DNA of 64,000 nucleotides from Marixanthomonas spongiae. GTDB lineage: Bacteria; Bacteroidota; Bacteroidia; Flavobacteriales; Flavobacteriaceae. The translations under genes were made by a program, and so were the position numbers. The stretch's first letter is position 1. Every line of letters starts with the position of its first letter. Where the stretch lies: contig NZ_QEHR01000006.1 of the NCBI RefSeq assembly GCF_003095375.1, positions 1 to 64,000 on the forward strand, read 5' to 3'. A model generated the notes under the pieces. The model did not search any database. It was not told the origin of the DNA and saw only the letters and a program-made list of their open reading frames with translations. Shown here piece after piece: positions 1 through 8,651 of this stretch.

Positions 1-57
1 GACAATGCCTATAAGGAACTGGGGCATCATTTTAAATCAGTTCCTAACGATCTATGA
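1..57 (+). CDS. C-terminal tail of an unidentified protein (partial)
   Basis: Frame 1 is open from the window edge and reads 18 residues (DNAYKELGHHFKSVPNDL) before a TGA at 55-57. A strong hairpin follows 5 bases later, which supports this being the real end of a rightward gene. Eighteen residues are too few to name a family. Confidence 0.45.
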   Translation, partial: DNAYKELGHHFKSVPNDL

Positions 58-62
58 AAAAA

Positions 63-89
63 GGGTCAGACTTTAAAAAAGTCCAACCC
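63..89. terminator. Hairpin terminator, probably bidirectional
   Basis: GGGT-CA-GACTTT, a 3-base loop, then AAAGTC-CA-ACCC pair over 10 bp around a 2x2 internal loop. On the minus strand the hairpin is followed by six T residues (57-62). It lies between the end of the partial rightward gene and the end of the leftward recombinase gene, so it could stop both. Confidence 0.6.
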
Positions 90-103
90 CTGTTATTTTA
101 AAC

Positions 104-1630
104 TTACACACTTAGTGGGATAGTGTCGTTTTTTGAAATTCCCACTTCTTTTTGGAGTTTTTTCAGTTGCCTATTATAGACTATAGACTTTTTATTTATA
201 CGACTGTATTGCTTTTCGGAAATTCTTGAAAAATCGTTTTTTTGGCCAATATTGCTAAAATCTTCATTGGGTAAATAATCAAATAAAAATTGGTTTTTGG
301 TGTGGGGGTTTGTTGCCAATTCTTCAAGTTCTTCTCGCTTCTTGTTAAAATATTTTTTTTCCAACTTATCAATTTTTGACTTTACATCCTTGATTACGTG
401 CGGAAGGAATTTTTGAGTTTTAAAAAAAATTTCTTTGGAGATCTCGACTTTGGAATTATTTCCTATCTTACTATAGCCTCTTTCCCTTTTAAATGATTCG
501 AGTTTTATTAGTTCATTTTTGATCTCTTCCAAATTCATGCTGCAAAGTATCTCTTGATACGAGTCGACATAATATTTGCCGTGTAAAACAGGTTTTATTT
601 CTTCAAAAACTTCAATGTAAATTGGCGCATATTTTAAAGGATTGATTCTTTTAAAAAGCCTGTCCTGAGGCTTTCCATCCTCCCGAGGTGGGCTCCAGTC
701 ATTAAATTTATTCCTTATAGACTTATAACGTAATCTTTGCTTTTTTTCATAATTAAGGAAAACATCATCAACTTTTGTTTCAAAACATACAAATGGCTCT
801 AATAATTCAAAATGTATGGGCAATAATTTCATAAACATACTATTTTTCGTTTTAAACATAGTATATTTCAAATGTCCGGATGTAAGATTATTGAATCGGA
901 GTAATAGAAGATCTGAAACCCTCATGCCTTTCGAAAATAATTGAAATAAAAACATACTTCTAGTTTTTTCTATTTCCTTTTTAACTGTTTCAAAACTGAT
1001 AATTTTTTGAATCTCATCTTTTGAAAGTACCTCTTTGATCTTGTTCAGTTGCTTCGGATATTTATAGTTGATAAAGTGATTTGGAACATTATAATAACCT
1101 TCTGTTTTTTGCGCCTTTCGGACAACTGAGTTAACAACTTTTAAATAATTTCGACAAGTATTTTGTTCTAGACCATTGTTTCTCATAAATTCAAAGAAAG
1201 AGCTAATCATAGCAACATTAAAGTCTTTGAACTTTATGTCACTGTAATTTTCCGAATCTCTAAAGGATTTTAACTTCTTTAGTATTGTGAAATATTTGCT
1301 TTTTGTTCCTGGATTTAAGGAAGTAGACTTTAAATAATGATTAAAAAAATGAACCAAAGAAGCTCTTTTACTAGGATCCAGGGGGCCGTGTGATGATTTT
1401 ATTTCTTTTAATTTTGCTTCTATTTTATTGTTATATAATTTGTAATCAATCTGGTTTGATTTCCTTACTCTCTGAGTACTTTCATTCCAATATTTAATCT
1501 TTAATCGTGGTAATCTTAGCGATTCGTATGTCTTTTTCCTATTTTTAATTTTTCTTAAATGAATATGACCCTCATTGTTTATCTTTGAAGGTCTGATAAT
1601 AAATTTGAAAGAAGTATCATTAAATTTCAT
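104..1630 (-). CDS. Tyrosine recombinase (phage integrase family), C-terminally truncated
   Basis: A protein of 508 residues if started at the second ATG (1628-1630); an earlier ATG at 1651 adds 7 residues. The N-terminal third is basic (an arm-binding-like part). It is followed by a helical SAM-like core-binding domain (roughly residues 90-190) and the start of the catalytic domain with the first active-site Arg in KGMRVSDLLLLR and a beta-hairpin Lys in FKTKNS. The reading frame stops where members of the family normally continue into HxxR, His/Trp and the nucleophilic Tyr; none of these can be found. The protein is therefore probably inactive. It is AT-rich compared with the genes after 2.8 kb and points away from the neighbouring tRNA-Arg. 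Family assignment is good; loss of activity is inferred from the missing motifs. Confidence 0.75.
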   Translation of the reverse strand: MKFNDTSFKFIIRPSKINNEGHIHLRKIKNRKKTYESLRLPRLKIKYWNESTQRVRKSNQIDYKLYNNKIEAKLKEIKSSHGPLDPSKRASLVHFFNHYLKSTSLNPGTKSKYFTILKKLKSFRDSENYSDIKFKDFNVAMISSFFEFMRNNGLEQNTCRNYLKVVNSVVRKAQKTEGYYNVPNHFINYKYPKQLNKIKEVLSKDEIQKIISFETVKKEIEKTRSMFLFQLFSKGMRVSDLLLLRFNNLTSGHLKYTMFKTKNSMFMKLLPIHFELLEPFVCFETKVDDVFLNYEKKQRLRYKSIRNKFNDWSPPREDGKPQDRLFKRINPLKYAPIYIEVFEEIKPVLHGKYYVDSYQEILCSMNLEEIKNELIKLESFKRERGYSKIGNNSKVEISKEIFFKTQKFLPHVIKDVKSKIDKLEKKYFNKKREELEELATNPHTKNQFLFDYLPNEDFSNIGQKNDFSRISEKQYSRINKKSIVYNRQLKKLQKEVGISKNDTIPLSV

Positions 1631-1769
1631 TGTAGAACATTTGCAGAACAAATTAAGAAATATATTAGAAATCTAATGAAGTGGTAGTGATTTTATATAA
1701 TATATTGATATTATGGCGCTGATAGCCTCTGTAAATATAGGTAATAGGCACTTAATTTAGTTGTAAATC

Positions 1770-1841
1770 GGCCTCGTAGTTCAATGGATAGAATAGAAGT
1801 TTCCTAAACTTTAGATCCAAGTTCGATTCTTGGCGAGGCTA
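1770..1841 (+). tRNA. tRNA-Arg (anticodon CCT)
   Basis: The cloverleaf can be folded by eye: acceptor GGCCTCG/CGAGGCT (first pair is G-U), D arm GTTC...GAAT, anticodon stem GAAGT/ACTTT with loop TTCCTAA (anticodon CCT, reading AGG), and T arm CCAAG-TTCGATT-CTTGG. The CCA tail is not encoded. The 3' part from 1825 is repeated at 1881-1914, so the gene looks like an integration target. Confidence 0.93.
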
Positions 1842-1858
1842 CGAGAAAAGAAGAGAAG
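1825..1858 (+). repeat. Direct repeat copy 1: tRNA-Arg 3' end plus flank (att-like)
   Basis: 34 bases starting at the T loop of tRNA-Arg and running 17 bases past the tRNA. They are identical to 1881-1914. The spacer of 22 bases contains the word GAGCCTGTCGAAG, part of a palindrome type that recurs in this window. Confidence 0.75.
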
Positions 1859-1880
1859 TTTATGCTGAGCCTGTCGAAGT

Positions 1881-1914
1881 GATTCTTGGCGAGGCTACGA
1901 GAAAAGAAGAGAAG
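1881..1914 (+). repeat. Direct repeat copy 2: tRNA-Arg 3' end (att-like)
   Basis: Exact second copy of 1825-1858, 56 bases downstream. It contains only the tRNA 3' fragment, not a second gene. This is the usual trace of site-specific integration or excision at a tRNA 3' end, but no element now lies between the copies. Confidence 0.75.
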
Positions 1915-2052
1915 CGCTGTATTGAGCCGCTTACTTACGTTGAGCAAGCAGGTGTGGTCGAAATGTTTATGCGGAACACTTCGGGAAATTCCAAATAGGT
2001 TTAACTGTTCCCAACTATAACAGTCGGTAAAGAAATTTGTAGATAAAAAAGC

Positions 2053-2060
2053 TATCTTTG
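2053..2060 (+). promoter_or_regulatory. Bacteroidota -7 element before the antitoxin
   Basis: TATCTTTG matches the TAnnTTTG consensus of the Bacteroidota primary sigma factor. It lies 20 bases before the ATG at 2081. Confidence 0.5.
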
Positions 2061-2080
2061 TTGTTATAAAAGTAGGAATT

Positions 2081-2302
2081 ATGAATATAGAAGCCACAAA
2101 ATTAGAATTAATGCATCTTTTACTGCAAACACAGAAAGAAAGCCTACTAAAAAAACTTAAAACAGTTTTTCAAGAAGAACAAGGGGATTGGTGGAATGAA
2201 ATGTCTAAAAAAGAGCAAGAAGAAATCAAAACAGGTTTAAATCAAGCAGACAAAGAAGATTATATAGCTAATAAAACTGTGATGAAACGATTTGATAAAT
2301 AG
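2081..2302 (+). CDS. Antitoxin-like protein of a RelE/ParE-type pair
   Basis: 73 residues, mostly charged helix, with a WWNEMSKKEQEEI segment that resembles small antitoxins of addiction-module families. An in-place promoter (2053) and ATG look intact. The next reading frame, starting at the stop codon, encodes the fragments of a RelE/ParE-like toxin. Gene order (antitoxin first, toxin immediately after) is the normal one for this type. The function comes mainly from that partner; the antitoxin itself has no diagnostic motif. Since the toxin is broken, this is a solitary antitoxin now. Confidence 0.6.
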   Translation: MNIEATKLELMHLLLQTQKESLLKKLKTVFQEEQGDWWNEMSKKEQEEIKTGLNQADKEDYIANKTVMKRFDK

Positions 2303-2590
2303 CACTAAAAATTGTTTGGACACCCCAAGCAGACGAAGGCTTAGATAAGGTTATTGATTTTTTAGAAGAAGAAGGACAGTAATGGAAATTCTAAATTTAG
2401 AACAGAATTTACAAGACCTTTTAAATCGTATTCGTAAATATCCAAAAATCTGTCCTCCCACCGGAAAATTTAAAAATGTCCACAAGGATTGATAGATAAA
2501 AACAATTATATAATCTACAGAATTCCACCTGAAAAGGAATTGATCGAAATAATTAATTTTAGAGGAACAAAACAAAAACCTCTGGAATAA
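2299..2590 (+). pseudogene. RelE/ParE-family toxin, broken by start loss and two frameshifts
   Basis: Three consecutive frames reconstruct one toxin of about 95 residues. Frame one reads ALKIVWTPQADEGLDKVIDF... and stops at 2380-2382. A shifted frame continues EILNLEQNLQDLLNRIRKYPKI... until a TGA. A third frame ends with NNYIIYRIPPEKELIEIINF, then RGTKQKPLE and a TAA at 2588-2590. The conserved IIYR core and the final FRGTKQ match the usual end of flavobacterial ParE/RelE toxins. The expected start codon is ATA (2299-2301), not ATG. Three independent lesions make sequencing error unlikely. The order of fragments shows decay by small indels, not rearrangement. Confidence 0.8.
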
Positions 2591-2825
2591 AAATATTTAA
2601 GGTCGCTATAATTGATTTTTTCTTACTTACAAATTTCGATCTGTAAGGATTCTTATTTTTACGAATGTAGCCAAGCAAGTCCAATTTGTGTTTTTTGAAT
2701 TTTGAGCTTAATCACTCAGCTAAACATAAACAAATACACACCAAACATTTTTCATTAAAAACCTACTACAACACTTTCAAAACAAAGCTAAATACCGTAT
2801 GTTTCAGCTTATCTAAAAGAAAATT

Positions 2826-4670
2826 ATGAAAGAGAATAAAATGCTACAGTATATAAAAGATGTCTTAGAAAATATGCCAACAGATTGGTTGAAACTCACC
2901 ACCCATCGACTGGATATTTATAATGAAGAATTAGCTAAAACCCAGTTTTTAGAACAGTTTGAAGCCTTGTTTAATAACAATAATGCTGAAACCTCCAAAC
3001 TCAGTGCATTACCCACTGCCTACGACTATATTCGGTTAGGGCATCCGTTATCGTGTATATTGGAATGGGCGATAGCCAATATGCATCAACTAAACCCAGA
3101 AAAGGTAATCAGTTTTCAATCCAAGACAATTCCTGTTTTGGCCATTCTACGGAAAAATTCATTGGATAATAAGCGTACTCAAATTGTTTACACAGGTAAA
3201 TTACCTGAAGATTTTGATGCTGAGGTGATTCAGCAGGTTTACGAATATCAATTTGATTTAAGGAAGATAGAAAACGTTTCAGATATTTCAGAATACGATG
3301 GTAGTACCATTCTCATTTCAGAAGCTGATAAAATTTCTGCTGGCAACCTACCTTCACAAGTTGACTTTTCCATCAATCTGTATGGACATCTTGGAAGTAT
3401 TCTTATGGTTAATGGATCGCAAAACGAAAATTACATTTCAGAAATACAGCATGTTCGGCGAAGGGAAACCATTGCCATGACACCAGATAACTGTTATGCT
3501 GCCTTACAGTCTTTAGTGGAAGACGCTTCGCTAAAACCTCAAAAAAACACGGTGGAAACCAATAAACGCAGTGTTGTGGAATCCATCCATAACATTGCCG
3601 GTACAACCACCAAGGCGCTGGTCGCTTCTTCGGGCTTGTCGATGCAGTATGCGATTATGATGGGGCTTGTGCACGATGCACTGGAAAACCATCAAGGAAA
3701 ACCCATTAAATTTATTGTCCCTCCCAATTGTTATGGCGGCACAAACGATCAAGCAAGACGTGTAGCCGCCTGCCTTGATACTGTTGAGGTGGTGGATTTG
3801 CCGGTGGACGGCGATAACGATATGGTTAAAAGCCTGGATACGGTTTTAACTAAGGTCGCGAACGAAGATGCCGTGCCGTATATAATTGCAGAAATTCCTA
3901 CAAACCCCAGGGTGGAGGTTCCCAACCTTCAAAAACTGAAAGACGTTTTAAATGCTGAACGCAAAACCGCAACAGGTAAAACGGCGATCGATCCCGTGTT
4001 TATTTTAGACCAAACTTTTTGCCCCAATGTTCATTTTCTGGGGAAAGGCGAAATACTCGCAACGGGACGGGCACTTTCGTATGTTAGCGGGTCGAAATTC
4101 CCGAGCGGCGGAAAATGTACAGCTGGGTATTGTGTAGGAAATACAAAAACTAATTCGCTATTAGATAAAATTGAAACACATCTAAACCTTTGTGATAACG
4201 AAGCTACCGATCTTCAATATGAAATACTCGCAAAACAAATGCCTTCCATGAACCAACGGATCAAGGATGCGTATAAAAACACCCGTGAGTTTGTAACCTT
4301 TATCCATGATGTTTTACCAAAAGCAAAGATCAACTTTGTTTCAGACGAACTAGCGCAAAAAGGATTTACACCATCGGTATTTTCGTTGGACCTCCCCACA
4401 AAAGGAAATACGGCTGAAGAAAAAGAAGCACATAAACGTGCCTTGAATTTGAAACTGATCAACTTAATGATTACCGAAATTCCTGATGAAAGCAAATTTT
4501 GCGTAAGCTACGGGCAGTTAAAAGGCTGTTATTGGACCATCCCCGCAACTTCCACGCAGGGAACGACCAAAGAAGGCGACAAGGATTATATTGTCCGGGT
4601 TTCCGTTTCCGGTAATTTAGACCTGGAACGGCATAAAAAGGTGTTTTTGGAGTTTGTTGAGCATATTTAA
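2826..4670 (+). CDS. Cys/Met-metabolism PLP-dependent enzyme, long form
   Basis: 614 residues. The C-terminal two thirds are a Cys/Met-type (trans-sulphuration) PLP fold: a large-domain start near SSGLSMQYAIMMGLV, the aspartate in VFILDQTFCPN, and the PLP lysine K424 in SGSKFPSGGK. The C-terminal small domain ends in RVSVSGNLDLERHKK. The family is normally about 380-420 residues, so the roughly 215-residue N-terminal part is extra. It may be a degenerate second domain. Likely reaction: beta- or gamma-elimination or replacement on cysteine, homoserine or methionine derivatives in the cytoplasm; the substrate cannot be read from sequence. It stands alone between the toxin remnant and a convergent threonine dehydrogenase gene. 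A second, standard family member is at 11035. Confidence 0.8.
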   Translation: MKENKMLQYIKDVLENMPTDWLKLTTHRLDIYNEELAKTQFLEQFEALFNNNNAETSKLSALPTAYDYIRLGHPLSCILEWAIANMHQLNPEKVISFQSKTIPVLAILRKNSLDNKRTQIVYTGKLPEDFDAEVIQQVYEYQFDLRKIENVSDISEYDGSTILISEADKISAGNLPSQVDFSINLYGHLGSILMVNGSQNENYISEIQHVRRRETIAMTPDNCYAALQSLVEDASLKPQKNTVETNKRSVVESIHNIAGTTTKALVASSGLSMQYAIMMGLVHDALENHQGKPIKFIVPPNCYGGTNDQARRVAACLDTVEVVDLPVDGDNDMVKSLDTVLTKVANEDAVPYIIAEIPTNPRVEVPNLQKLKDVLNAERKTATGKTAIDPVFILDQTFCPNVHFLGKGEILATGRALSYVSGSKFPSGGKCTAGYCVGNTKTNSLLDKIETHLNLCDNEATDLQYEILAKQMPSMNQRIKDAYKNTREFVTFIHDVLPKAKINFVSDELAQKGFTPSVFSLDLPTKGNTAEEKEAHKRALNLKLINLMITEIPDESKFCVSYGQLKGCYWTIPATSTQGTTKEGDKDYIVRVSVSGNLDLERHKKVFLEFVEHI

Positions 4671-4738
4671 AGAAAAGATAGATGCAACGCAGCTGCCTTT
4701 TTATTTTACATAAAGTCCAATCTTAGATTTTGAATGCG

Positions 4739-5689
4739 TTACGCGTACTCCCCCTTCAAATTCTCCAACATCTCTTCCGTCATTTCATCTAAGGCGTATC
4801 GATGCTGCCAGCCCCAATCGTCGCGGGCTGCGCTGTCGTTGATGCTGCTGGGCCAAGAGTCGGCTATGTCTTGCCTAAAGTCGGGTTGGTAACTTATCTC
4901 AAAATTAGGGATGTGTTTTTTAATGCTTTCTGAAATCTCTTCAGGATTAAAGCTCATTGCAGCCAAATTGTAGGAGCTTCGTATTTTAATGTCTGCCTCA
5001 TCGGCCTCCATAATGCCTACGGTAGCCCTAATGGCATCTTCCATATACATCATGGGCAATGTTGTTTCGGCATTTAAAAAACAGATGTAATTTTGGTGTT
5101 TTAAGGCTTTGTGAAAAATATCGATGGCATAATCGGTCGTGCCGCCGCCCGGAAGTGTTTTATAACTCACAATCCCGGGATACCGGATGCTCCGCACATC
5201 GACCCCAAAACGTTTGTTGTAGTATTCGCACCACCGTTCGCCGGTTTGTTTGCTAATGCCATATACGGTAGAAGGTTCCATCACGGTGCGTTGCGGGGTG
5301 TCTTGCTTTGGAGTGGTAGCGCCAAAAACCGCAATACTGGATGGCCAGAACACTTTATTTACTTTCCCTTCCTTGGCAAGGTTCAATATGTTGAAAAGCG
5401 AATCCATATTCAAGTTCCAGGCTTTCATCGGGAATTTCTCGGCAGTGGCCGAAAGCATGGCGGCCATGAGGTACACATCGGTAATTTCATAATTGATCAC
5501 CACATCTTGCACGGCATCATAATCCATGGCATCCAGCACCTCAAAAGGGCCGCTTTCCATCAATTCGTCGTCTCCTTCGCGTATATCGCTGGCAATCACC
5601 TTGTGAGAGCCGTGTTTTTCTCGTAAAAAGTTGGTGAGTTCGGTTCCTATTTGTCCGCAAGCGCCAATAATGAGGATTCTTTTTTTCAT
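4739..5689 (-). CDS. L-threonine 3-dehydrogenase, short-chain (SDR) type
   Basis: 316 residues with an extended SDR fold. The NAD-binding loop is GACGQIG (residues 8-14), the catalytic Tyr/Lys are in YGISK, with a serine-rich WPSSIAVFG strand before them, and substrate-loop residues lie in YPGIVSYKTLPGGGT. This composition fits the UDP-galactose-epimerase-like threonine dehydrogenases found in Flavobacterium, which oxidise L-threonine to 2-amino-3-oxobutyrate with NAD. An NAD-dependent epimerase is the alternative, but the GGGTTDYA segment is characteristic of the dehydrogenase group. Monocistronic; a TATCTTTG element lies upstream at 5719-5726 on the same strand. Confidence 0.85.
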   Translation of the reverse strand: MKKRILIIGACGQIGTELTNFLREKHGSHKVIASDIREGDDELMESGPFEVLDAMDYDAVQDVVINYEITDVYLMAAMLSATAEKFPMKAWNLNMDSLFNILNLAKEGKVNKVFWPSSIAVFGATTPKQDTPQRTVMEPSTVYGISKQTGERWCEYYNKRFGVDVRSIRYPGIVSYKTLPGGGTTDYAIDIFHKALKHQNYICFLNAETTLPMMYMEDAIRATVGIMEADEADIKIRSSYNLAAMSFNPEEISESIKKHIPNFEISYQPDFRQDIADSWPSSINDSAARDDWGWQHRYALDEMTEEMLENLKGEYA

Positions 5690-5718
5690 ACTGAAAAGTT
5701 AATGGAGTTTAAACGCTG

Positions 5719-5726
5719 CAAAGATA
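5719..5726 (-). promoter_or_regulatory. Promoter -7 element for the threonine dehydrogenase gene
   Basis: TATCTTTG on the minus strand, 29 bases before the ATG at 5689. Its divergent partner at 5783 serves the lipoprotein gene. Confidence 0.5.
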
Positions 5727-5782
5727 CTCATTCTACAAAGGACTTCTTTTGCCCGAAACCAACTTAATTTCAACAGAACCCG

Positions 5783-5790
5783 TATCTTTG
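5783..5790 (+). promoter_or_regulatory. Promoter -7 element for the lipoprotein gene at 5810
   Basis: TATCTTTG, 19 bases before the ATG at 5810, in a 120-base divergent intergenic region. Confidence 0.5.
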
Positions 5791-5809
5791 TCTCTTGTAG
5801 GTAATTGCA

Positions 5810-6403
5810 ATGAATCGAATTTTATTTTTTTTAACAGCAGTTTCTTTAGGAGTGTTTCTGGTTAACTGCGGAAATGAAGAACCCCAAGAAGAACCGGATG
5901 TCTTGGAAGAACATGCCGATATCCGTTATGGGAATACCAACTATCCTTTTCCTCAACTTACCGAAAAAGCCCGCACCTTTACCAGCAAATGGGGCGGTTT
6001 CGAGGATTTTGAAACCCAAGTAAAATCCATTAACGGAGCCACGGTGGAAGCTTTAAAAAACAACAGCGAACGCTTGGTGGTTTATACCGATTCCATCGCA
6101 AAAAAATTACCCGATACCTTAGCCGTGCAGGCTATAGAATCACGGGTCATGGTCGCGAAGACCAGAGCCCATTTATTGGATCAATTGGTGCACCGAACGC
6201 GTATCGACTCGGCAACGCTTCAAACCTATATTACCGAGATGAACAATGCCGCCAGCAATTTAATGGTTCAAATCAATGATAAATTCAAAAAAGACGCCAT
6301 AGACCAACAGCGCATCGATGCTGAGAAAAAAGAAATCGAAAAACAAAAAAAGATTCGCGACTCGATATTTCAGCAAGAATTAAAAGACAAAAACCAAAAA
6401 TAA
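5810..6403 (+). CDS. Hypothetical lipoprotein with C-terminal coiled coil
   Basis: 197 residues. A hydrophobic signal ends in FLVNCG, so Cys21 should be lipidated by the SpII pathway and the protein anchored in the envelope. The middle contains repeated helical heptads. The last 40 residues (DAEKKEIEKQKKIRDS...) are highly charged and predicted to be coiled coil. No enzyme motif is visible. It lies 71 bases upstream of the M13 peptidase gene on the same strand and may be cotranscribed with it. Family not recognised. Confidence 0.75.
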   Translation: MNRILFFLTAVSLGVFLVNCGNEEPQEEPDVLEEHADIRYGNTNYPFPQLTEKARTFTSKWGGFEDFETQVKSINGATVEALKNNSERLVVYTDSIAKKLPDTLAVQAIESRVMVAKTRAHLLDQLVHRTRIDSATLQTYITEMNNAASNLMVQINDKFKKDAIDQQRIDAEKKEIEKQKKIRDSIFQQELKDKNQK

Positions 6404-6474
6404 GTGTAACAAAACTAAATAGTTGCTACTTATACAATTCAAACTTTAAGAAGTACTAATTCAATAATCACACA

Positions 6475-8544
6475 ATGAAAACAAATTTTGTAGCACCTGT
6501 TATTGCTATTGCTGCCCTTGCATTTGCGGTAAGCGCCTGCGATAACAAGGACAAGAAAATGGCTCAGGCCGAAGAAGAAGAGCACGGGATCATACTTGCA
6601 AATATGGATACCACCGTGGATCCTAAGGACAATTTTTACAATTACGTGAACGGCACGTGGATGAAAAACACCGAAATACCAGACGATCAAGTGCGTTGGG
6701 GCGGTTTTGGCGTGTTGAGAAAGAAAACCGACCACGATATGTTGGCCATTCTTGAAAAAGCCGAGAAAAGCGACAAATATGCCGATGATACCGACCAAGC
6801 AAAGGCCTTGATGATCTTTGAATCAAAACTGGATACGGTGGCTCGTAACGAATCTGGGGTAAAGCCATTACAGCCAGCATTAGATAAAATTGCAAGCATT
6901 TCTTCGGTAGAAGATTTGCAAAAAGTAATCACCGAAAACGCCACGCTGGTAAGCCAACCGTTTTTTGGCATTGCAGCATTTTCAAACCCAAGCAACAGCG
7001 CGATGAACGCAGCCTATATAACGCCGGGCGGGCTTGGTCTTCCAGATCGGGATTACTACACCAATACCGATGCCAAATCTGTTGAAATACGCGAAGAATA
7101 TGTCAACCACATCACCCGTATGCTTCAATTTTTGGGTGATACCGAGGAAGAAGCACGCAAACAAGCTGAAACCATTTTGGCTTTCGAAACGAAACTGGCT
7201 GAACCAAGATTGGACAAGGTGGCGAGTCGTGATTTCAGAAATTTCAACAACCCGCGTTCTATGGAAGCAGTACAGAATATGGTGCCGGCCATTAACTGGG
7301 AACAGGCATTAGATGATCTAGGCGTAACCAAAGACGTTGATACTTTAATTGTGATGCAGCCTAAGTATATGGATGTGGTTCAAAAAACCCTTGCAAACGG
7401 CGATGTAGATACTTGGAAAACCCAATTACGCTGGGCAACATTAAACAACGCTGCAGGAATGCTCACTACTGAAATTGATAAGGCAAACTGGGACTTTTAC
7501 AGCAAGTACCTTAACGGAAGCAAAAAGCAAAAACCCGCGGACGAACGGGCGTTGAAAACCGTAAACAATACCGTAGGTGAAGCCGTTGGTAAATTGTACG
7601 TAGATGAAATGTTCCCACCAGAAGCGAAGGAAAAAGCTGAAAACATGATAGATAATATCATTGTAGCCTTCAAAGACCGCATCAACAACTTAGAATGGAT
7701 GAGCGACAGCACCAAAACCAAAGCCATTGAAAAACTGGATAAGTTTACTGTTAAAATCGCCTATCCCGACAAGTGGAAAGATTATTCGAGCATGGAAGTA
7801 AAACCGGGCAACAGCTATTATGAAAATATGACTGCTGTTGGCAAGTGGAACCTGGAAGACAACTTGAGTAAAATAAATGAACCTGTGGACCGTACCGAGT
7901 GGGGCATGTCGCCACAAACCGTGAACGCGTACTTCAATCCATTTAACAACGAAATCGTGTTCCCAGCGGCGATTTTACAACCACCTTTCTATGATTACAA
8001 AGCAGACGAAGCTGTAAATTACGGCGGAATTGGAGCGGTGATCGGTCACGAAATTTCCCATGCTTTTGATGATAGCGGCTCCCGTTTTGACGCCAACGGA
8101 AACTTGGTAAACTGGTGGACCGATAAAGACCTGGAAAATTTTACCGAAAGAGGAGATAAACTAGCCGAACAGTACAGCAATATCGAAGTATTGGACAGCG
8201 TATTTATCAACGGTAAGTTCACCTTGGGCGAAAACATTGGCGATTTAGGTGGCGTATTGGCTGCCTATGATGGTTTGCAGCGTTTTTACGAAAAGAACGG
8301 CCGTCCCGGGAAAATTGATGGCTTTACCCCAGAACAACGCTTTTTTATGAGCTGGGCCACCGTATGGCGCACAAAACAGCGGGAAGAGTCGTTGAGCGAG
8401 CAGGTAAAGACCGATCCGCACTCACCAGGACGTTACCGTGCCACACAGCCTTTACAAAATGTGGATGCTTTTTACGAAGCGTTTAATATTAAAGAAGGCG
8501 ATTCTATGTGGTTAGCGCCAGAGGAGCGTGTGCGCATTTGGTAA
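6475..8544 (+). CDS. M13 family metallopeptidase (neprilysin/PepO-like) lipoprotein
   Basis: 689 residues. The signal ends in AVSACDNKD (lipobox, SpII). The mature part begins with the M13 N-terminal lid domain (DTTVDPKDNFYNYVNGTWM), a typical start for this family. The catalytic domain has the zinc site HEISH within VIGHEISHAFDD, the third ligand and catalytic Asp in ENIGDLGG, and the substrate-binding NAYF motif. It ends in a conserved basic/Trp tail (VRIW). It should cleave short extracytoplasmic peptides for nutrition or turnover. A terminator follows directly. Confidence 0.93.
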   Translation: MKTNFVAPVIAIAALAFAVSACDNKDKKMAQAEEEEHGIILANMDTTVDPKDNFYNYVNGTWMKNTEIPDDQVRWGGFGVLRKKTDHDMLAILEKAEKSDKYADDTDQAKALMIFESKLDTVARNESGVKPLQPALDKIASISSVEDLQKVITENATLVSQPFFGIAAFSNPSNSAMNAAYITPGGLGLPDRDYYTNTDAKSVEIREEYVNHITRMLQFLGDTEEEARKQAETILAFETKLAEPRLDKVASRDFRNFNNPRSMEAVQNMVPAINWEQALDDLGVTKDVDTLIVMQPKYMDVVQKTLANGDVDTWKTQLRWATLNNAAGMLTTEIDKANWDFYSKYLNGSKKQKPADERALKTVNNTVGEAVGKLYVDEMFPPEAKEKAENMIDNIIVAFKDRINNLEWMSDSTKTKAIEKLDKFTVKIAYPDKWKDYSSMEVKPGNSYYENMTAVGKWNLEDNLSKINEPVDRTEWGMSPQTVNAYFNPFNNEIVFPAAILQPPFYDYKADEAVNYGGIGAVIGHEISHAFDDSGSRFDANGNLVNWWTDKDLENFTERGDKLAEQYSNIEVLDSVFINGKFTLGENIGDLGGVLAAYDGLQRFYEKNGRPGKIDGFTPEQRFFMSWATVWRTKQREESLSEQVKTDPHSPGRYRATQPLQNVDAFYEAFNIKEGDSMWLAPEERVRIW

Positions 8545-8567
8545 TTCACATTTTCATAATACAATAT

Positions 8568-8595
8568 AAAAGAGCCTTTCGGGGCTCTTTTTTTT
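8568..8595 (+). terminator. Rho-independent terminator after the M13 peptidase gene
   Basis: AAAAGAGCC, a 6-base loop, GGCTCTTTT and further T residues: 9 bp stem, 24 bases after the stop codon. Confidence 0.85.
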
Positions 8596-8651
8596 ATAAC
8601 TGTTGTTTACATTTTCAAATAAACACCAAGCCTATTCTCTTTCCGTGAGGA

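Noticed and set aside
1804-2097. 97-codon open frame on the minus strand across tRNA-Arg
   Set aside because: It runs antisense through the tRNA and its repeat (the well-known spurious product ending in ASPRIELGSKV) and has no promoter.
5111-5626. 171-codon frame on the plus strand
   Set aside because: Antisense shadow of the threonine dehydrogenase gene.
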